Shown here: positions 1-7,712 of the stretch, piece by piece
Layout: the number at the start of each line of letters is the position of its first letter
Position numbering within the stretch: position 1 is the stretch's first letter
Assembly (NCBI GenBank): GCA_964389305.1
Contig: CAYMEK010000042.1
Span: forward strand, 1-38,201
Direction: 5' to 3'
From: CAYMEK01 sp964389305
Lineage (GTDB): Bacteria > Spirochaetota > Spirochaetia > SZUA-6 > DRHE01
DNA: 38,201 bases
Made by a program: the position numbers and the translations under genes
The notes under the pieces: generated by a model
Told to the model about the DNA's origin: nothing
The model's database searches: none
What the model saw: only the letters and a program-made list of their open reading frames with translations

Positions 1-797
1 GCTACCTGGACGTTTTCTACCACACCCTGCTGTTCAACCTGCGTGACCCCCTGTTCGCCGAGCCCCAGATGCGGGAGGCCATCGATCTGGCCATCGACCG
101 GGAGGACCTGATCGAGAACGCCCTACACGGCTGGGGCGTGCAGACCACCGGGCCCTTCCGCCCCGGCACCTGGCCCTACAACCCCGAGGTGCCGGAGGCG
201 CTCTGCGACCCCGAGGGCGCCTCCCGCCTCCTGGCCAGCCTGGGCTGGGAGGATGCGGATGGAGACCTGGTACTGGAAAAGGACGGGGAAGAGCTTGCCT
301 TCACCATCCTGGCCGACCGCGGCGACCTGCTCAAGGAGACGGCGGCCCAGCGCATCAAGTGGCAGCTCTTCCGGGTGGGTGTGCGGGCGGAGGTGCAGCT
401 CCTGGAGCAGCAGGAGCTGTTCCGGGAGCATCTTTTCCCGGGCCGCTTCCAGGCCGTGCTCCTACAGTTCAACGCCAGCATTGACCCGGACAAGTACACC
501 AGCTTCTTCTGGCACTCCAGCCGCATCGGCTCCTCCAACCTCGGGGCCTACGCCGATCCGGAGGTGGACCGCCTGCTCGAGCAGGGTCGGGTCAGCGTCG
601 ACTTCGAGGAGAGACAGAGAATCTATCGCAGGATCCACCTGCTCATGGCCCGGGACCGGCCCGCGGTGTTCCTGTACGTGCGCCAGATCTACATCGGCAC
701 CTCGTCCAGATTCCAAGGCATCAATGCAGCTCCGGAGCTGTTCTACCAGTCCATCAAGGATTGGCACCTAGTAAAAAACCAAGTAGAGAGGAGGTGA
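1..797 (+). CDS. Family 5 extracellular solute-binding protein (peptide/nickel ABC type), C-terminal part
   Basis: The reading frame is open from base 3 and the gene begins outside the window; about 265 C-terminal residues are present. The sequence shows the family 5 (DppA/OppA-like) pattern: a 'REAIDLAIDREDL' helix followed by GPF and 'WPYNPE' segments, a 'GLEDADGD'-like linker region, and a C-terminal part with 'SSNLGAYADPEVDRLL' that matches the usual 'N..GY.NPEVD.LL' motif. Proteins of this family bind oligopeptides, nickel or sugars outside the membrane and pass them to an ABC permease. No permease is in view; it could lie upstream. The last codons contain a strong ribosome binding site (GAGAGGAGG, 786-794) serving the small ORF that starts 5 nt after the stop, so the two are likely co-translated. 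A role in handling the peptide made downstream is an inference. Confidence 0.9.
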   Translation, partial: YLDVFYHTLLFNLRDPLFAEPQMREAIDLAIDREDLIENALHGWGVQTTGPFRPGTWPYNPEVPEALCDPEGASRLLASLGWEDADGDLVLEKDGEELAFTILADRGDLLKETAAQRIKWQLFRVGVRAEVQLLEQQELFREHLFPGRFQAVLLQFNASIDPDKYTSFFWHSSRIGSSNLGAYADPEVDRLLEQGRVSVDFEERQRIYRRIHLLMARDRPAVFLYVRQIYIGTSSRFQGINAAPELFYQSIKDWHLVKNQVERR

Positions 798-802
798 AAA
801 CC

Positions 803-886
803 ATGATCCTGGAAATCGTCGAAATCGGCCTGCCCCAGCCGCAAGGCTCGCGCTGCTGCGCCTGGATTAGCGGCTCATACGTCTAG
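803..886 (+). CDS. 27-residue candidate RiPP precursor peptide
   Basis: A short ORF, ATG at 803 to TAG at 884-886, with a near-perfect Shine-Dalgarno (GAGAGGAGG, 786-794) at a spacing of 8 nt. The peptide begins MILEIVEIG, passes through a Pro/Gln stretch (LPQPQ) and ends in GSRCCAWISGSYV. The acidic, aliphatic N-terminal half looks like a leader. The C-terminal half has two adjacent cysteines, one tryptophan and one tyrosine, the residues radical SAM/SPASM enzymes commonly crosslink in ranthipeptides, triceptides and mycofactocin. It lies directly upstream of such an enzyme. It matches no precursor family I can name: it lacks the SCIFF spacing, the MftA Val-Tyr end (here it is Tyr-Val), and any CXXX repeat. 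It could be a chance ORF, but the ribosome site, position and composition argue against that. Confidence 0.72.
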   Translation: MILEIVEIGLPQPQGSRCCAWISGSYV

Positions 887-917
887 AGCACCTGTTCAGC
901 GAAACAACGCCTGAAAG

Positions 918-972
918 GCCCGGATGCCCGGCATCCGGGCCCGGGCCCTGCGGGGATCCGTCCCCGCGGGGC
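918..972 (+). promoter_or_regulatory. Tandem GC-rich hairpins between precursor ORF and radical SAM gene (attenuator or RNA-stability element)
   Basis: The first hairpin is a perfect 10-bp stem, 918-927 paired with 931-940, with a CCG loop. The second pairs 945-956 with 961-972 through a TCCG loop, 12 bp with one T-G wobble. Neither is followed by a U tract, so a simple intrinsic terminator is unlikely. In RiPP operons a hairpin after the precursor often lets the short peptide mRNA outnumber the enzyme mRNA; that role is inferred here. Confidence 0.65.
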
Positions 973-1011
973 TCCTAACCAGACTCGATCGAGAGGAAAG
1001 ATGTTCCCAAA

Positions 1012-2334
1012 ATGAAGAAATCGAAATACACTCTGTTTATCGAGGACTTCCCGGACAGGGGGAAGCACCTCTTTTTCGCCACCCGGACCCAGGCCGTGGT
1101 GGTAGTGGATCAGGAGCTGAAGGAGACCGTGGAAAGGCTGCCCGCGTTCAACCGAGGCGGAGGCAAACGAACGGCCGACGCCCTGGCCTCCCTGCTGCAG
1201 ATGGGCTTCCTGGCGCAGAACGAAGAGGAGGAACGGCGCAGCATCGAGGAGTATTTCAGGGCCCTGAAAGAGGATGTCTCCCGGCTGGACGCCACCGTGC
1301 TTACCACCTATGCCTGCAACTTCGCCTGTACCTACTGCGTGGAGGAGGGAGTAAAGACCGCGGTGCACATGGACGAAGCCACCGCGAAACGCTCGGTACG
1401 GTACATCTGCGAGCGGGTTCGGGAGCACCGGCCCCAGAGCCTGTTCCTAACCTTCTACGGGGGGGAGCCCCTGCTGAACCTGAAGGCGCTGCGCATCGTG
1501 GCCGGAGGCCTCAAGGAACACTGCAAAGCCCACGGGCTTCCTTTCAGCTTCGGCATCACCACCAACGGAGCCCTGCTGAGCCCCGAGGTCGTGGACGAGC
1601 TGATCCCCTACGGCCTGAAGGGTGTGAAGGTGACCCTGGACGGGTCCAGGGAACAGCACAACCGCAAGCGTCCCTTCGTGGGCGGCAGGGGGAGCTACGA
1701 CCTCATCGTGGAAAACGTGCGCCGGGCCGTGGACAAGATCGACGTGGACGTGGGCGGAAACTTCGACGACGAGAACGTGGCGAGCTTCCCCGAGCTGCTG
1801 GAGCACCTGAAGCAGCTCGGACTGGATAGGAAGCTGCACGCGGTGCGCTTCAAGCCGATCACCCAGACGCCCCAGGACCGGGCCCTCGTTCCGGCCTCTA
1901 CGGAGATCGGCTGCGTGTACTCCAGCCCCACCACGGCCAGGCACATGGTGGAGCTGCGCAGGCTGGCCTTGGAGAAGGGCTTTCGCACCGATCCGGGCGT
2001 CGGGGTCAACGCCTGCAGCCTAACGGCGAACAGCGCGGCTTTTACCATCGATCCGGCCGGCAAGATATTCAAGTGTCCGGCCCTGGTCGGCCATTCTGAG
2101 TTCCAGGCGGGCACAATCGAAAACGGCGAGAGCCGAAACCCCGCCCCCGAGAGGCTGTGGGAGCGCTGCCTGCACTGCGCCTATCTGCCCCTGTGCGGCG
2201 AGGGCTGCCTGTTCGGCGCCTACCTGCGCTACGGGGACCCCTACCGCCTGAACTGCCAGAAGGACTATATGGAGTACGTGGTACGCAAGAACCTGGAGCT
2301 GAACTACCGTTATCGCCAGAAACAGAGCAGTTAG
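1012..2334 (+). CDS. Radical SAM/SPASM peptide maturase
   Basis: 440 residues. The radical SAM cluster motif is CNFACTYC (C102, C106, C109), followed by 'FYGGEPLL' at 148-155 for SAM binding. The C-terminal SPASM domain has all seven expected cysteines in the canonical spacing: C335-X14-G-X4-C355, then C386-X2-C389-X5-C395-X3-C399, and C415. That predicts two auxiliary 4Fe-4S clusters. The first ~90 residues form a small domain ahead of the barrel, as in many peptide-modifying members, and may bind the leader peptide. The family makes carbon- or sulfur-centred crosslinks on ribosomal peptides, or matures anaerobic sulfatases; with no sulfatase nearby and a small Cys/Trp/Tyr peptide just upstream, peptide modification is favoured. 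The start at 1012 has a distant GAGAGG (991-996); a four-codon ORF (ATG 1002, TGA 1013-1015) overlaps it. Confidence 0.88.
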   Translation: MKKSKYTLFIEDFPDRGKHLFFATRTQAVVVVDQELKETVERLPAFNRGGGKRTADALASLLQMGFLAQNEEEERRSIEEYFRALKEDVSRLDATVLTTYACNFACTYCVEEGVKTAVHMDEATAKRSVRYICERVREHRPQSLFLTFYGGEPLLNLKALRIVAGGLKEHCKAHGLPFSFGITTNGALLSPEVVDELIPYGLKGVKVTLDGSREQHNRKRPFVGGRGSYDLIVENVRRAVDKIDVDVGGNFDDENVASFPELLEHLKQLGLDRKLHAVRFKPITQTPQDRALVPASTEIGCVYSSPTTARHMVELRRLALEKGFRTDPGVGVNACSLTANSAAFTIDPAGKIFKCPALVGHSEFQAGTIENGESRNPAPERLWERCLHCAYLPLCGEGCLFGAYLRYGDPYRLNCQKDYMEYVVRKNLELNYRYRQKQSS

Positions 2335-2336
2335 AG

Positions 2337-4502
2337 TTGGAACGGATTCCATTCATCCACCGCATAGGCACCAAGATCTTCGCTACCTTGATTGTCGTGT
2401 CGGTGTTTGCGGTGGCTCTCACCGGTGCGGCCCTGGTAACCCTTTCCGGCAAGACCTTGCGCTCTAATATATCCGAACGGAACCTGCAGATCGCCCGCCG
2501 GGCCTCCAACGAGATCAGCCTGTATATCGAGAACTCCATCAATGAGCTGGAGGCCACCGCCGACGTGGTTTCGGCGGTCAGAGACCCCTGGACCCAGGAC
2601 ATCCTGCTGGAAAACCTGGCCGTTACCTACGAGCGGTTCGAGAACATCCACCTGGTGGACGAAGGCGGGCAGGTCCTGGCTTCGACCCTCATCGACAGCC
2701 GGGACCGGGCGGCCTTCGATCCGCAGGCCCTGGCTGCGGCTCTCCGGGGGGAGGTGTACTTTTCGCAAGTCAGGCTCTCCGCCGAGCGCCTTCCCTATCT
2801 GACCGTGGCCCTCCCGGCGGGCGTTCCCGGAGGCAGGAGACAGGCCCTGGTCGCCGAGCTGGCCCTGCGGGACATCTGGGACCTGGTCGACGACATCTCC
2901 TTCGGCGAGCACGGGGAGGCGCTGCTGATCTCCAGCGACGGCGTGCTCATCGCCCATCCCGACAAGACCCGGGTGATCACCGAAGCGGGAGAGCCCTCAC
3001 ATATCTGCAACACCCGATCCCTCTCCTCCGAAGGCTCGGTATCGGTGTCCGAAGAAGACGGCCGAACGGGCCTGCTGGTGGCCTGCGCCCCGGTGAAGAC
3101 CGTGCAGTGGTGGGTGGTGATCCAGCAGCCCCTGGCAGAAGCCTATCTTCCCCTGCAGACGGTCTTGCTGCGATCCTCCCTGCTCCTGGCGACCATGCTG
3201 GCAGTGGGGCTGCTGTCCAGCCTGATCCTCACCCGCCGCTTCGCCATCCCCCTCAACCTGCTGCTGGCCGGCACCCTGCGCATCGGCCAGGGCGACCTGC
3301 AGCACCGGATCGACCTGCGGAGCAAGGACGAGATCGGCAGGCTGTCCGACTCGTTCAACCGCATGGTAGAGGACCTTGAACGCTGGTCGGTGAGGTTGAG
3401 AGAGTCGGAAGAACGTTACCGCCTGATGACGGAGAGCGTGCAGGACATTATCTTCTCGCTCGACAGGAAAGGTTGCCTCTTGTTCATCAACCGGCGGGCC
3501 GAAACCGTAAGCGGCTTCACCCGCGGGGAGCTGCTGGGCCGCAGATGCCTGGAGTTTCTCAGCGAGAGGGGCAAAGCCGCGGCCAAAGAGCTGCTGCGGC
3601 GCAATCGCAGCCGAAAAATGGAGGAAGGGTTGGAGCTGGAGGTGGAGATAGAAACCCGGGAGGGGACGAGAAAGGTCCTGGAGGTCACGCTGGTCGAGGT
3701 CCTGGACTCCTCCCTGAAGCTTCAGTACTACGGAGTGGCCAGAGACGTCACCCAACGCAAGGAAGCCGAGCAAAAGCTTCTGGACTACCAGCAGCAGCTT
3801 CGCTCCCTCGCCTCCCAGCTTTCCCTGGCCGAAGCCAGGGAGCGAAAACGCATCGCCGCCGGCCTTCATGACCGCATCGCCCAGGCCCTGGCGGTGACCC
3901 GCATCAAGCTCGGGGCTCTCAAAGCCAGGGCGGGTTCGGCCAGGCAGATGAAAAACATCGCCGAGACCATGAACCTCATCGGCCAGACCATACGCGAGGT
4001 GCGCACCCTCATCTTCGACCTCAGCTCACCGCTGCTGTACGAGGTGGGATTAAAAGCGGCGCTCGAGCAACTGGTCGAGCAGTTCCAGGACGAGCACGGA
4101 ATCATGATCCACTTCAGCGACGACGACCAGCCCAAGCCGCTCAATGCCGACGGCTCGGTGCTGCTCTTCCAGGCGGTCAGGGAGCTTCTGGTCAACGTGG
4201 TGAAACACGCCGGGGCGCGCCGCATCGAGGTCACCATGAACCGACTGAACGACGAGGTGCGGATAACGGTTCATGACGACGGCAGCGGCTTCGACGCCGC
4301 CCGGCTCGCCTTCAAACCGGGAAGACAGGGAGGATTCGGGCTGTTCAGCCTGAAGGAGAGACTGGAATACATGGGCGGGAGCCTGGTCGTGGAGTCGGCA
4401 CCCGGCACGGGAACCAAGGCCTGCTTGGCGCTGGTGCTGAACCACGATACAATCAAGAGCGGCAGAGAGAGAAATGATGAGAACACGCATCCTTCTGGCT
4501 GA
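2337..4502 (+). CDS. Membrane sensor histidine kinase, Cache-HAMP-PAS-HisKA_3-HATPase
   Basis: About 721 residues from a TTG at 2337, two bases after the maturase stop; no ATG or GTG fits, so the start is uncertain. Order: TM1 (~14-36), a ~240-residue extracytoplasmic region resembling a double Cache sensor, TM2 (~280-300), HAMP (~300-350, with 'KDEIGRLSDSFNRM'), PAS (~355-460), a HisKA_3 phosphoacceptor region with H511 in 'GLHDRIAQAL', and a HATPase domain with 'ELLVNVVKHA' (N box), 'DDGSGFD' and 'GGFGLFSLKERL'. This is the NarX/DegS-like class that phosphorylates NarL-type regulators, and such a regulator overlaps its 3' end. Tight linkage to the maturase suggests that it senses the modified peptide or a condition calling for it; the ligand is unknown. 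Autophosphorylates and transfers phosphate in the cytoplasm. Confidence 0.9.
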   Translation: MERIPFIHRIGTKIFATLIVVSVFAVALTGAALVTLSGKTLRSNISERNLQIARRASNEISLYIENSINELEATADVVSAVRDPWTQDILLENLAVTYERFENIHLVDEGGQVLASTLIDSRDRAAFDPQALAAALRGEVYFSQVRLSAERLPYLTVALPAGVPGGRRQALVAELALRDIWDLVDDISFGEHGEALLISSDGVLIAHPDKTRVITEAGEPSHICNTRSLSSEGSVSVSEEDGRTGLLVACAPVKTVQWWVVIQQPLAEAYLPLQTVLLRSSLLLATMLAVGLLSSLILTRRFAIPLNLLLAGTLRIGQGDLQHRIDLRSKDEIGRLSDSFNRMVEDLERWSVRLRESEERYRLMTESVQDIIFSLDRKGCLLFINRRAETVSGFTRGELLGRRCLEFLSERGKAAAKELLRRNRSRKMEEGLELEVEIETREGTRKVLEVTLVEVLDSSLKLQYYGVARDVTQRKEAEQKLLDYQQQLRSLASQLSLAEARERKRIAAGLHDRIAQALAVTRIKLGALKARAGSARQMKNIAETMNLIGQTIREVRTLIFDLSSPLLYEVGLKAALEQLVEQFQDEHGIMIHFSDDDQPKPLNADGSVLLFQAVRELLVNVVKHAGARRIEVTMNRLNDEVRITVHDDGSGFDAARLAFKPGRQGGFGLFSLKERLEYMGGSLVVESAPGTGTKACLALVLNHDTIKSGRERNDENTHPSG

Positions 4503-5130
4503 CGACCACCAGATCATGAGGCAAGGGTTGATCGCCCTTCTGGGAAAGCACCCCTCGATGCAGGTGATCGCCGAGGCGGAAAACGGTATCCAGACGTTGG
4601 AGATCGCCCGCAGGGAAAAGCCCGACGTGATCATCATGGACATCGCCATGCCGGACATCAACGGCATCGAAGTTACCCGCCAGCTCAAGGCGGAGCTGGC
4701 CGATATCAAGATCATTGCCCTGTCGATGCATGCGGACAGGAGGTTCGTGACCGAGATTCTGAAAGCAGGGGCATCGGGCTATGTGCTCAAGCAATCGGCT
4801 TTCGAAGACCTGGTAACGGCCATCAAGGCGGTGATGATGAACCGCAAGTTCTTGAGCGCGGACATCCTCGATGCCGTGGTCGATGATTACGTGAGCCAGC
4901 TTTCGAAGACCGATTACGAAGCCTACCGACAGCTTTCCGACCGGGAACGGCAGGTCCTTCAGCTTCTGGCCGAGGGCAACAGCACCAAAGAAATCGCCTA
5001 CAAGTTGCGGGTCAGCGTAAAAACCGTCGAGTCCCACCGCCAGAACATCATGACCAAGCTGGGAATCCACAGCCTGCCCGGGCTCACCAAGTTCGCCATC
5101 CGGGAAGGTCTTACCTCGCTGGAAAGCTAG
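4474..5130 (+). CDS. NarL/FixJ-family response regulator
   Basis: 218 residues. Receiver domain with acidic pair D10-D11, phosphoacceptor D56 in 'IIMDIAMPD', switch S84 and K106. The C-terminal LuxR-type helix-turn-helix runs from about 150 to 212 ('LSDRERQVLQLLAEG', 'STKEIAYKLRVSVKTVESHR'). It overlaps the kinase gene by 29 nt (ATGATG at 4474), so the two are translationally coupled and form one two-component system. It is predicted to bind DNA as a phosphorylated dimer. The natural guess for its target is the promoter of this same peptide operon, upstream of the window. Alternatives would be general stress or motility targets, as for other NarL regulators. Confidence 0.95.
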   Translation: MMRTRILLADDHQIMRQGLIALLGKHPSMQVIAEAENGIQTLEIARREKPDVIIMDIAMPDINGIEVTRQLKAELADIKIIALSMHADRRFVTEILKAGASGYVLKQSAFEDLVTAIKAVMMNRKFLSADILDAVVDDYVSQLSKTDYEAYRQLSDRERQVLQLLAEGNSTKEIAYKLRVSVKTVESHRQNIMTKLGIHSLPGLTKFAIREGLTSLES

Positions 5131-5138
5131 CTCCATCC

Positions 5139-5173
5139 GAGGCGGCGCCGGCTGCTAGCGGGTCTGGCGCCTC
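5139..5173 (+). terminator. Stem-loop after the two-component system
   Basis: GAGGCG (5139-5144) can pair with CGCCTC (5168-5173), starting 9 nt after the regulator stop. The loop is long and there is no clear U run, so this is a weak or Rho-dependent terminator candidate. A second imperfect stem (5202-5207 with 5229-5234) lies further down in the 198-nt gap before the next gene. Confidence 0.35.
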
Positions 5174-5328
5174 TAAACGCTGAAATCAGATATTTCGAAG
5201 TCCCGGATCAGAGCTACCCTGATGGCTGTCCGGGCCTAAAAGCTACATGATCAAGAGTAGATACGGCGCTCTTAGAGATTTAAATGTAAGAGGGCATCGC
5301 AGACGTACGGGGCGAGCACACTACGCAT

Positions 5329-6849
5329 ATGGAAAACGAGACGCAGTACCGAACTATTGTCGAGAACGCGGCGGAAGCCATCGTAATCATCCGCAGCGGA
5401 AAAATAAGGTTCTTCAATACGAAAGCCCTGCGGCTATCCGGATACTCGGAGAGCGAGCTTGCCCGCATGCCCTGTCTGAAGCTGATTCATCCCGACGATC
5501 GGCGAATGGTGGTCTCGGAATACAGGAGAGCGCTGAACAGCCGGCAGCCGGTCAGTCCCTACGCTTTTCGCATCACGGATAAAGCGGGCAACCTGAAATG
5601 GCTAGAGACCACCCACGAACAGACGAGCTGGAACGGCCAGCAGGCGGTCCTGGCCTTTGTCAGCGATATCACCGAACGCAAGCGCCTGGAGCAGCAGTTT
5701 TTCCAGGCGCAGAAAATGGAAGCGGTGGGACGGCTGGCCGGCGGTATCGCCCATGATTTCAACAATATCCTCACCGTCATCCTGGGCTACGCGGAGCTGA
5801 TGGCTCAAGTGGCCGACAACCGGGCGGCAATGACCAAGAACATCGAGGCGATACGGCAAGCAGCCAAGAAAGGAGCCGGGCTGACGCAGAAGCTGCTCGC
5901 CTTCAGCCGCAAACAACTCCTGCAGCCCAAGGTTCTCGACCTGAACGTACTGATCGTGGGCATGGAAGCCATTCTCAAGCGCCTGCTCGGGGAAGGGATC
6001 GTACTGGTGCAAAACCTGCATCCCCAGCTCGGCTCCATTCACGCAGATACGAGCCAAATCGAACAGATCATCCTGAACCTGGCAGTCAACGCCAAGGATG
6101 CGATGGATGACGGCGGGCGGCTGATCGTCGAGACGGACAACATCGAGTTCTCGAACGACGACATTCAGTCGGGACCCGAGATGCGCGCCGGCTCCTATGT
6201 CAAACTGGCTATCAGCGACACGGGAAGCGGTATGAGCGAGGACGTCAAGTCGCACTTGTTCGAGCCTTTCTTCACCACCAAAGAAAGCGGCCGGGGCACC
6301 GGCCTGGGCCTGGCCACCGTATACGGCATCATCAAGCAGAGCAACGGCTTCATCTACGTCTACAGCGAGCGAGGTCAGGGCACGACCTTCAAGCTTTACT
6401 TCCCCCGCATCAGTGAAAGACCCGCACAGCGGGAATCATTGGGCGGGCCGGAAAGGAGTCTCATGGGAGCGGAAACAGTGCTGCTGCTCGAAGACGAAGA
6501 GCAGGTTCTGAAGCTGGTCGAGCGCATCCTGAAAAAACACGGCTACAAGGTATTGGCGGCCAGCAGCGCGGAGGAGGCCCTGGTGTACTGTAAACAGAAC
6601 ACCATACCCGTCAACCTGTTGATCGCCGATGTCGGGATCCCCGGAATGAACGGCAGGCAGGTGTGGGACTTGGTAAACGAATCGTTTCCCCAAGCCAGGG
6701 TCCTTTTCATCTCAGGCTATCCTCAAGATCTTTCCACCATAGAGGGCCTGGCTGAAGGAAGGAATATCTTCCTCCAGAAGCCTTTCAGCTCAGAAACGCT
6801 CCTGCAGCGAGTCAGGGAGATCCTGGGAGGCGGAAATCAAGGAGCTTGA
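5329..6849 (+). CDS. Soluble hybrid histidine kinase, PAS-HisKA-HATPase-REC
   Basis: 506 residues with no membrane segment. A PAS domain (~1-120, with 'IVENAAEAIVII' and a C-terminal 'DITERKRLEQQF') is followed by HisKA with H142 in 'GGIAHDFNNILTVILGYAEL', a HATPase domain with 'NLAVNAKDAMDDGG' and 'GTGLGLATVYGIIKQSNG', and a receiver domain (~385-500) with acidic pair in 'LLLEDEEQ', D434 in 'IADVGIPGMNG' and a late Lys in 'FLQKPFS'. This is the common PAS-hybrid architecture in which the attached receiver takes phosphate from H142. No output domain is present, so the signal must go to another protein. In-frame start choice is forced: a stop lies at 5287-5289 and no other start codon follows before 5329, although the ribosome site is weak. 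It stands alone after a 198-nt gap, so a link to the upstream system is not shown. Confidence 0.92.
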   Translation: MENETQYRTIVENAAEAIVIIRSGKIRFFNTKALRLSGYSESELARMPCLKLIHPDDRRMVVSEYRRALNSRQPVSPYAFRITDKAGNLKWLETTHEQTSWNGQQAVLAFVSDITERKRLEQQFFQAQKMEAVGRLAGGIAHDFNNILTVILGYAELMAQVADNRAAMTKNIEAIRQAAKKGAGLTQKLLAFSRKQLLQPKVLDLNVLIVGMEAILKRLLGEGIVLVQNLHPQLGSIHADTSQIEQIILNLAVNAKDAMDDGGRLIVETDNIEFSNDDIQSGPEMRAGSYVKLAISDTGSGMSEDVKSHLFEPFFTTKESGRGTGLGLATVYGIIKQSNGFIYVYSERGQGTTFKLYFPRISERPAQRESLGGPERSLMGAETVLLLEDEEQVLKLVERILKKHGYKVLAASSAEEALVYCKQNTIPVNLLIADVGIPGMNGRQVWDLVNESFPQARVLFISGYPQDLSTIEGLAEGRNIFLQKPFSSETLLQRVREILGGGNQGA

Positions 6850-6882
6850 AGCTCGAGCTCCAACGATTGCCACAGGATCTCT

Positions 6883-6911
6883 TTGATCGATCGCGCGAGT
6901 GCTGCTACAAT
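6883..6911 (+). promoter_or_regulatory. Sigma70-type promoter for the glycan-binding-like gene
   Basis: TTGATC (6883-6888), 17 bp spacer, TACAAT (6906-6911). It lies just after the hybrid kinase stop and about 20 bp before the start codon, giving a short leader that still holds the GGAGG at 6919-6923. Confidence 0.55.
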
Positions 6912-6932
6912 AGGCAGTGGAGGATGAGATCG

Positions 6933-7655
6933 ATGAAGAAACGCCTGCTGACAGTACTGCTGCTTGTTCCCGTCTGCCTGGCCGCCGCCGACTGGCGGGA
7001 GCTGTCGACCAAATTGGAGGAGAGCGTCTGGGCCAGCTCCACTTACTGCGAGCAGATACGGGGGAAACGGGTCTGCTATCCGCCCGAGCAGCTCTTTGAC
7101 GGCGATCCAGGCACCTGCTGGGTGGAAGCGGCTGCAGGCGACGGCATCGGGGAATGGGTAATGTTCGTGGTCAATCGACCGGTCCAGGCCCTCCAACTGG
7201 TAAACGGCTTCGCCCGCAGCCCTGCTCTGTACCGGAACAACAACCGGATCAAGAGCCTGAAGCTGTCCTTCGTGGTGGGCTTCACGGCCCCGGGACTGGT
7301 CAGCGAGCTGGACTACTATCTGTATTTCCTGACCGATCTGAAGCAGATGGAGCTTGTGCTGGAGGATACCCTGGAGCCCCAGCCGCTCGACTTCCCGATC
7401 TCCTACAAGGAACACGAGAAGCTGGTCTGGGAAGCCCTCCAGGAGTTCTATGACACCTATCCGTTCTTCATGCGGGAGATCGAAAAAGAGCTGGGCGTCG
7501 GTCCGAACATCGGCAAGGAACAGCTGAGACAGCTTCAGGAGGAAATCTTTGCCGCATTCGGAATGTCCTGCCTGCGGCTGGAGATCCTAGAGGTATACCC
7601 CGGAACGCGCTACCAGGACACCTGCCTGTCCGAGATCAGCACGATTTTCGAGTAA
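6933..7655 (+). CDS. Secreted protein with NADase-type glycan-binding (F5/8-like) domain
   Basis: 240 residues. The ATG at 6933 is preferred because GGAGG (6919-6923) sits 9 nt upstream; an ATG at 6924 abuts that site. A signal peptide is clear (MKKRLLTVLLLVPVCLAAAD). The next ~110 residues carry the pattern of the NADase-type glycan-binding domain found in many spirochaete secreted proteins: 'ASSTY', 'PPEQLFDGDPGTCWVE', 'GDGIGEWV', 'LQLVNGFARS' and 'YRNNNRIKSLKL'. The fold is a jelly roll related to coagulation factor 5/8 C domains, usually binding carbohydrate. The remainder has no motif I recognise. Probably periplasmic or exported. It has its own promoter and faces a convergent gene. Confidence 0.82.
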   Translation: MKKRLLTVLLLVPVCLAAADWRELSTKLEESVWASSTYCEQIRGKRVCYPPEQLFDGDPGTCWVEAAAGDGIGEWVMFVVNRPVQALQLVNGFARSPALYRNNNRIKSLKLSFVVGFTAPGLVSELDYYLYFLTDLKQMELVLEDTLEPQPLDFPISYKEHEKLVWEALQEFYDTYPFFMREIEKELGVGPNIGKEQLRQLQEEIFAAFGMSCLRLEILEVYPGTRYQDTCLSEISTIFE

Positions 7656-7712
7656 TCCCCGACTACCTCCTACAGTTATCCGTCCGGAATGCTGTGGACG
7701 ACCCGGGCGCCT

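Noticed and set aside
803..886. Precursor peptide as a mycofactocin (MftA) or SCIFF peptide
   Set aside because: MftA ends in Val-Tyr after Gly-Cys-Gly, and SCIFF has six widely spaced cysteines; this peptide has Tyr-Val and one Cys pair, and the partner genes differ.
2157..2336. Upstream extension of the sensor kinase frame into the maturase gene
   Set aside because: The extra residues are Arg/Pro-rich, out of frame with the maturase SPASM domain and unlike any kinase N-terminus; TTG 2337 places TM1 correctly.
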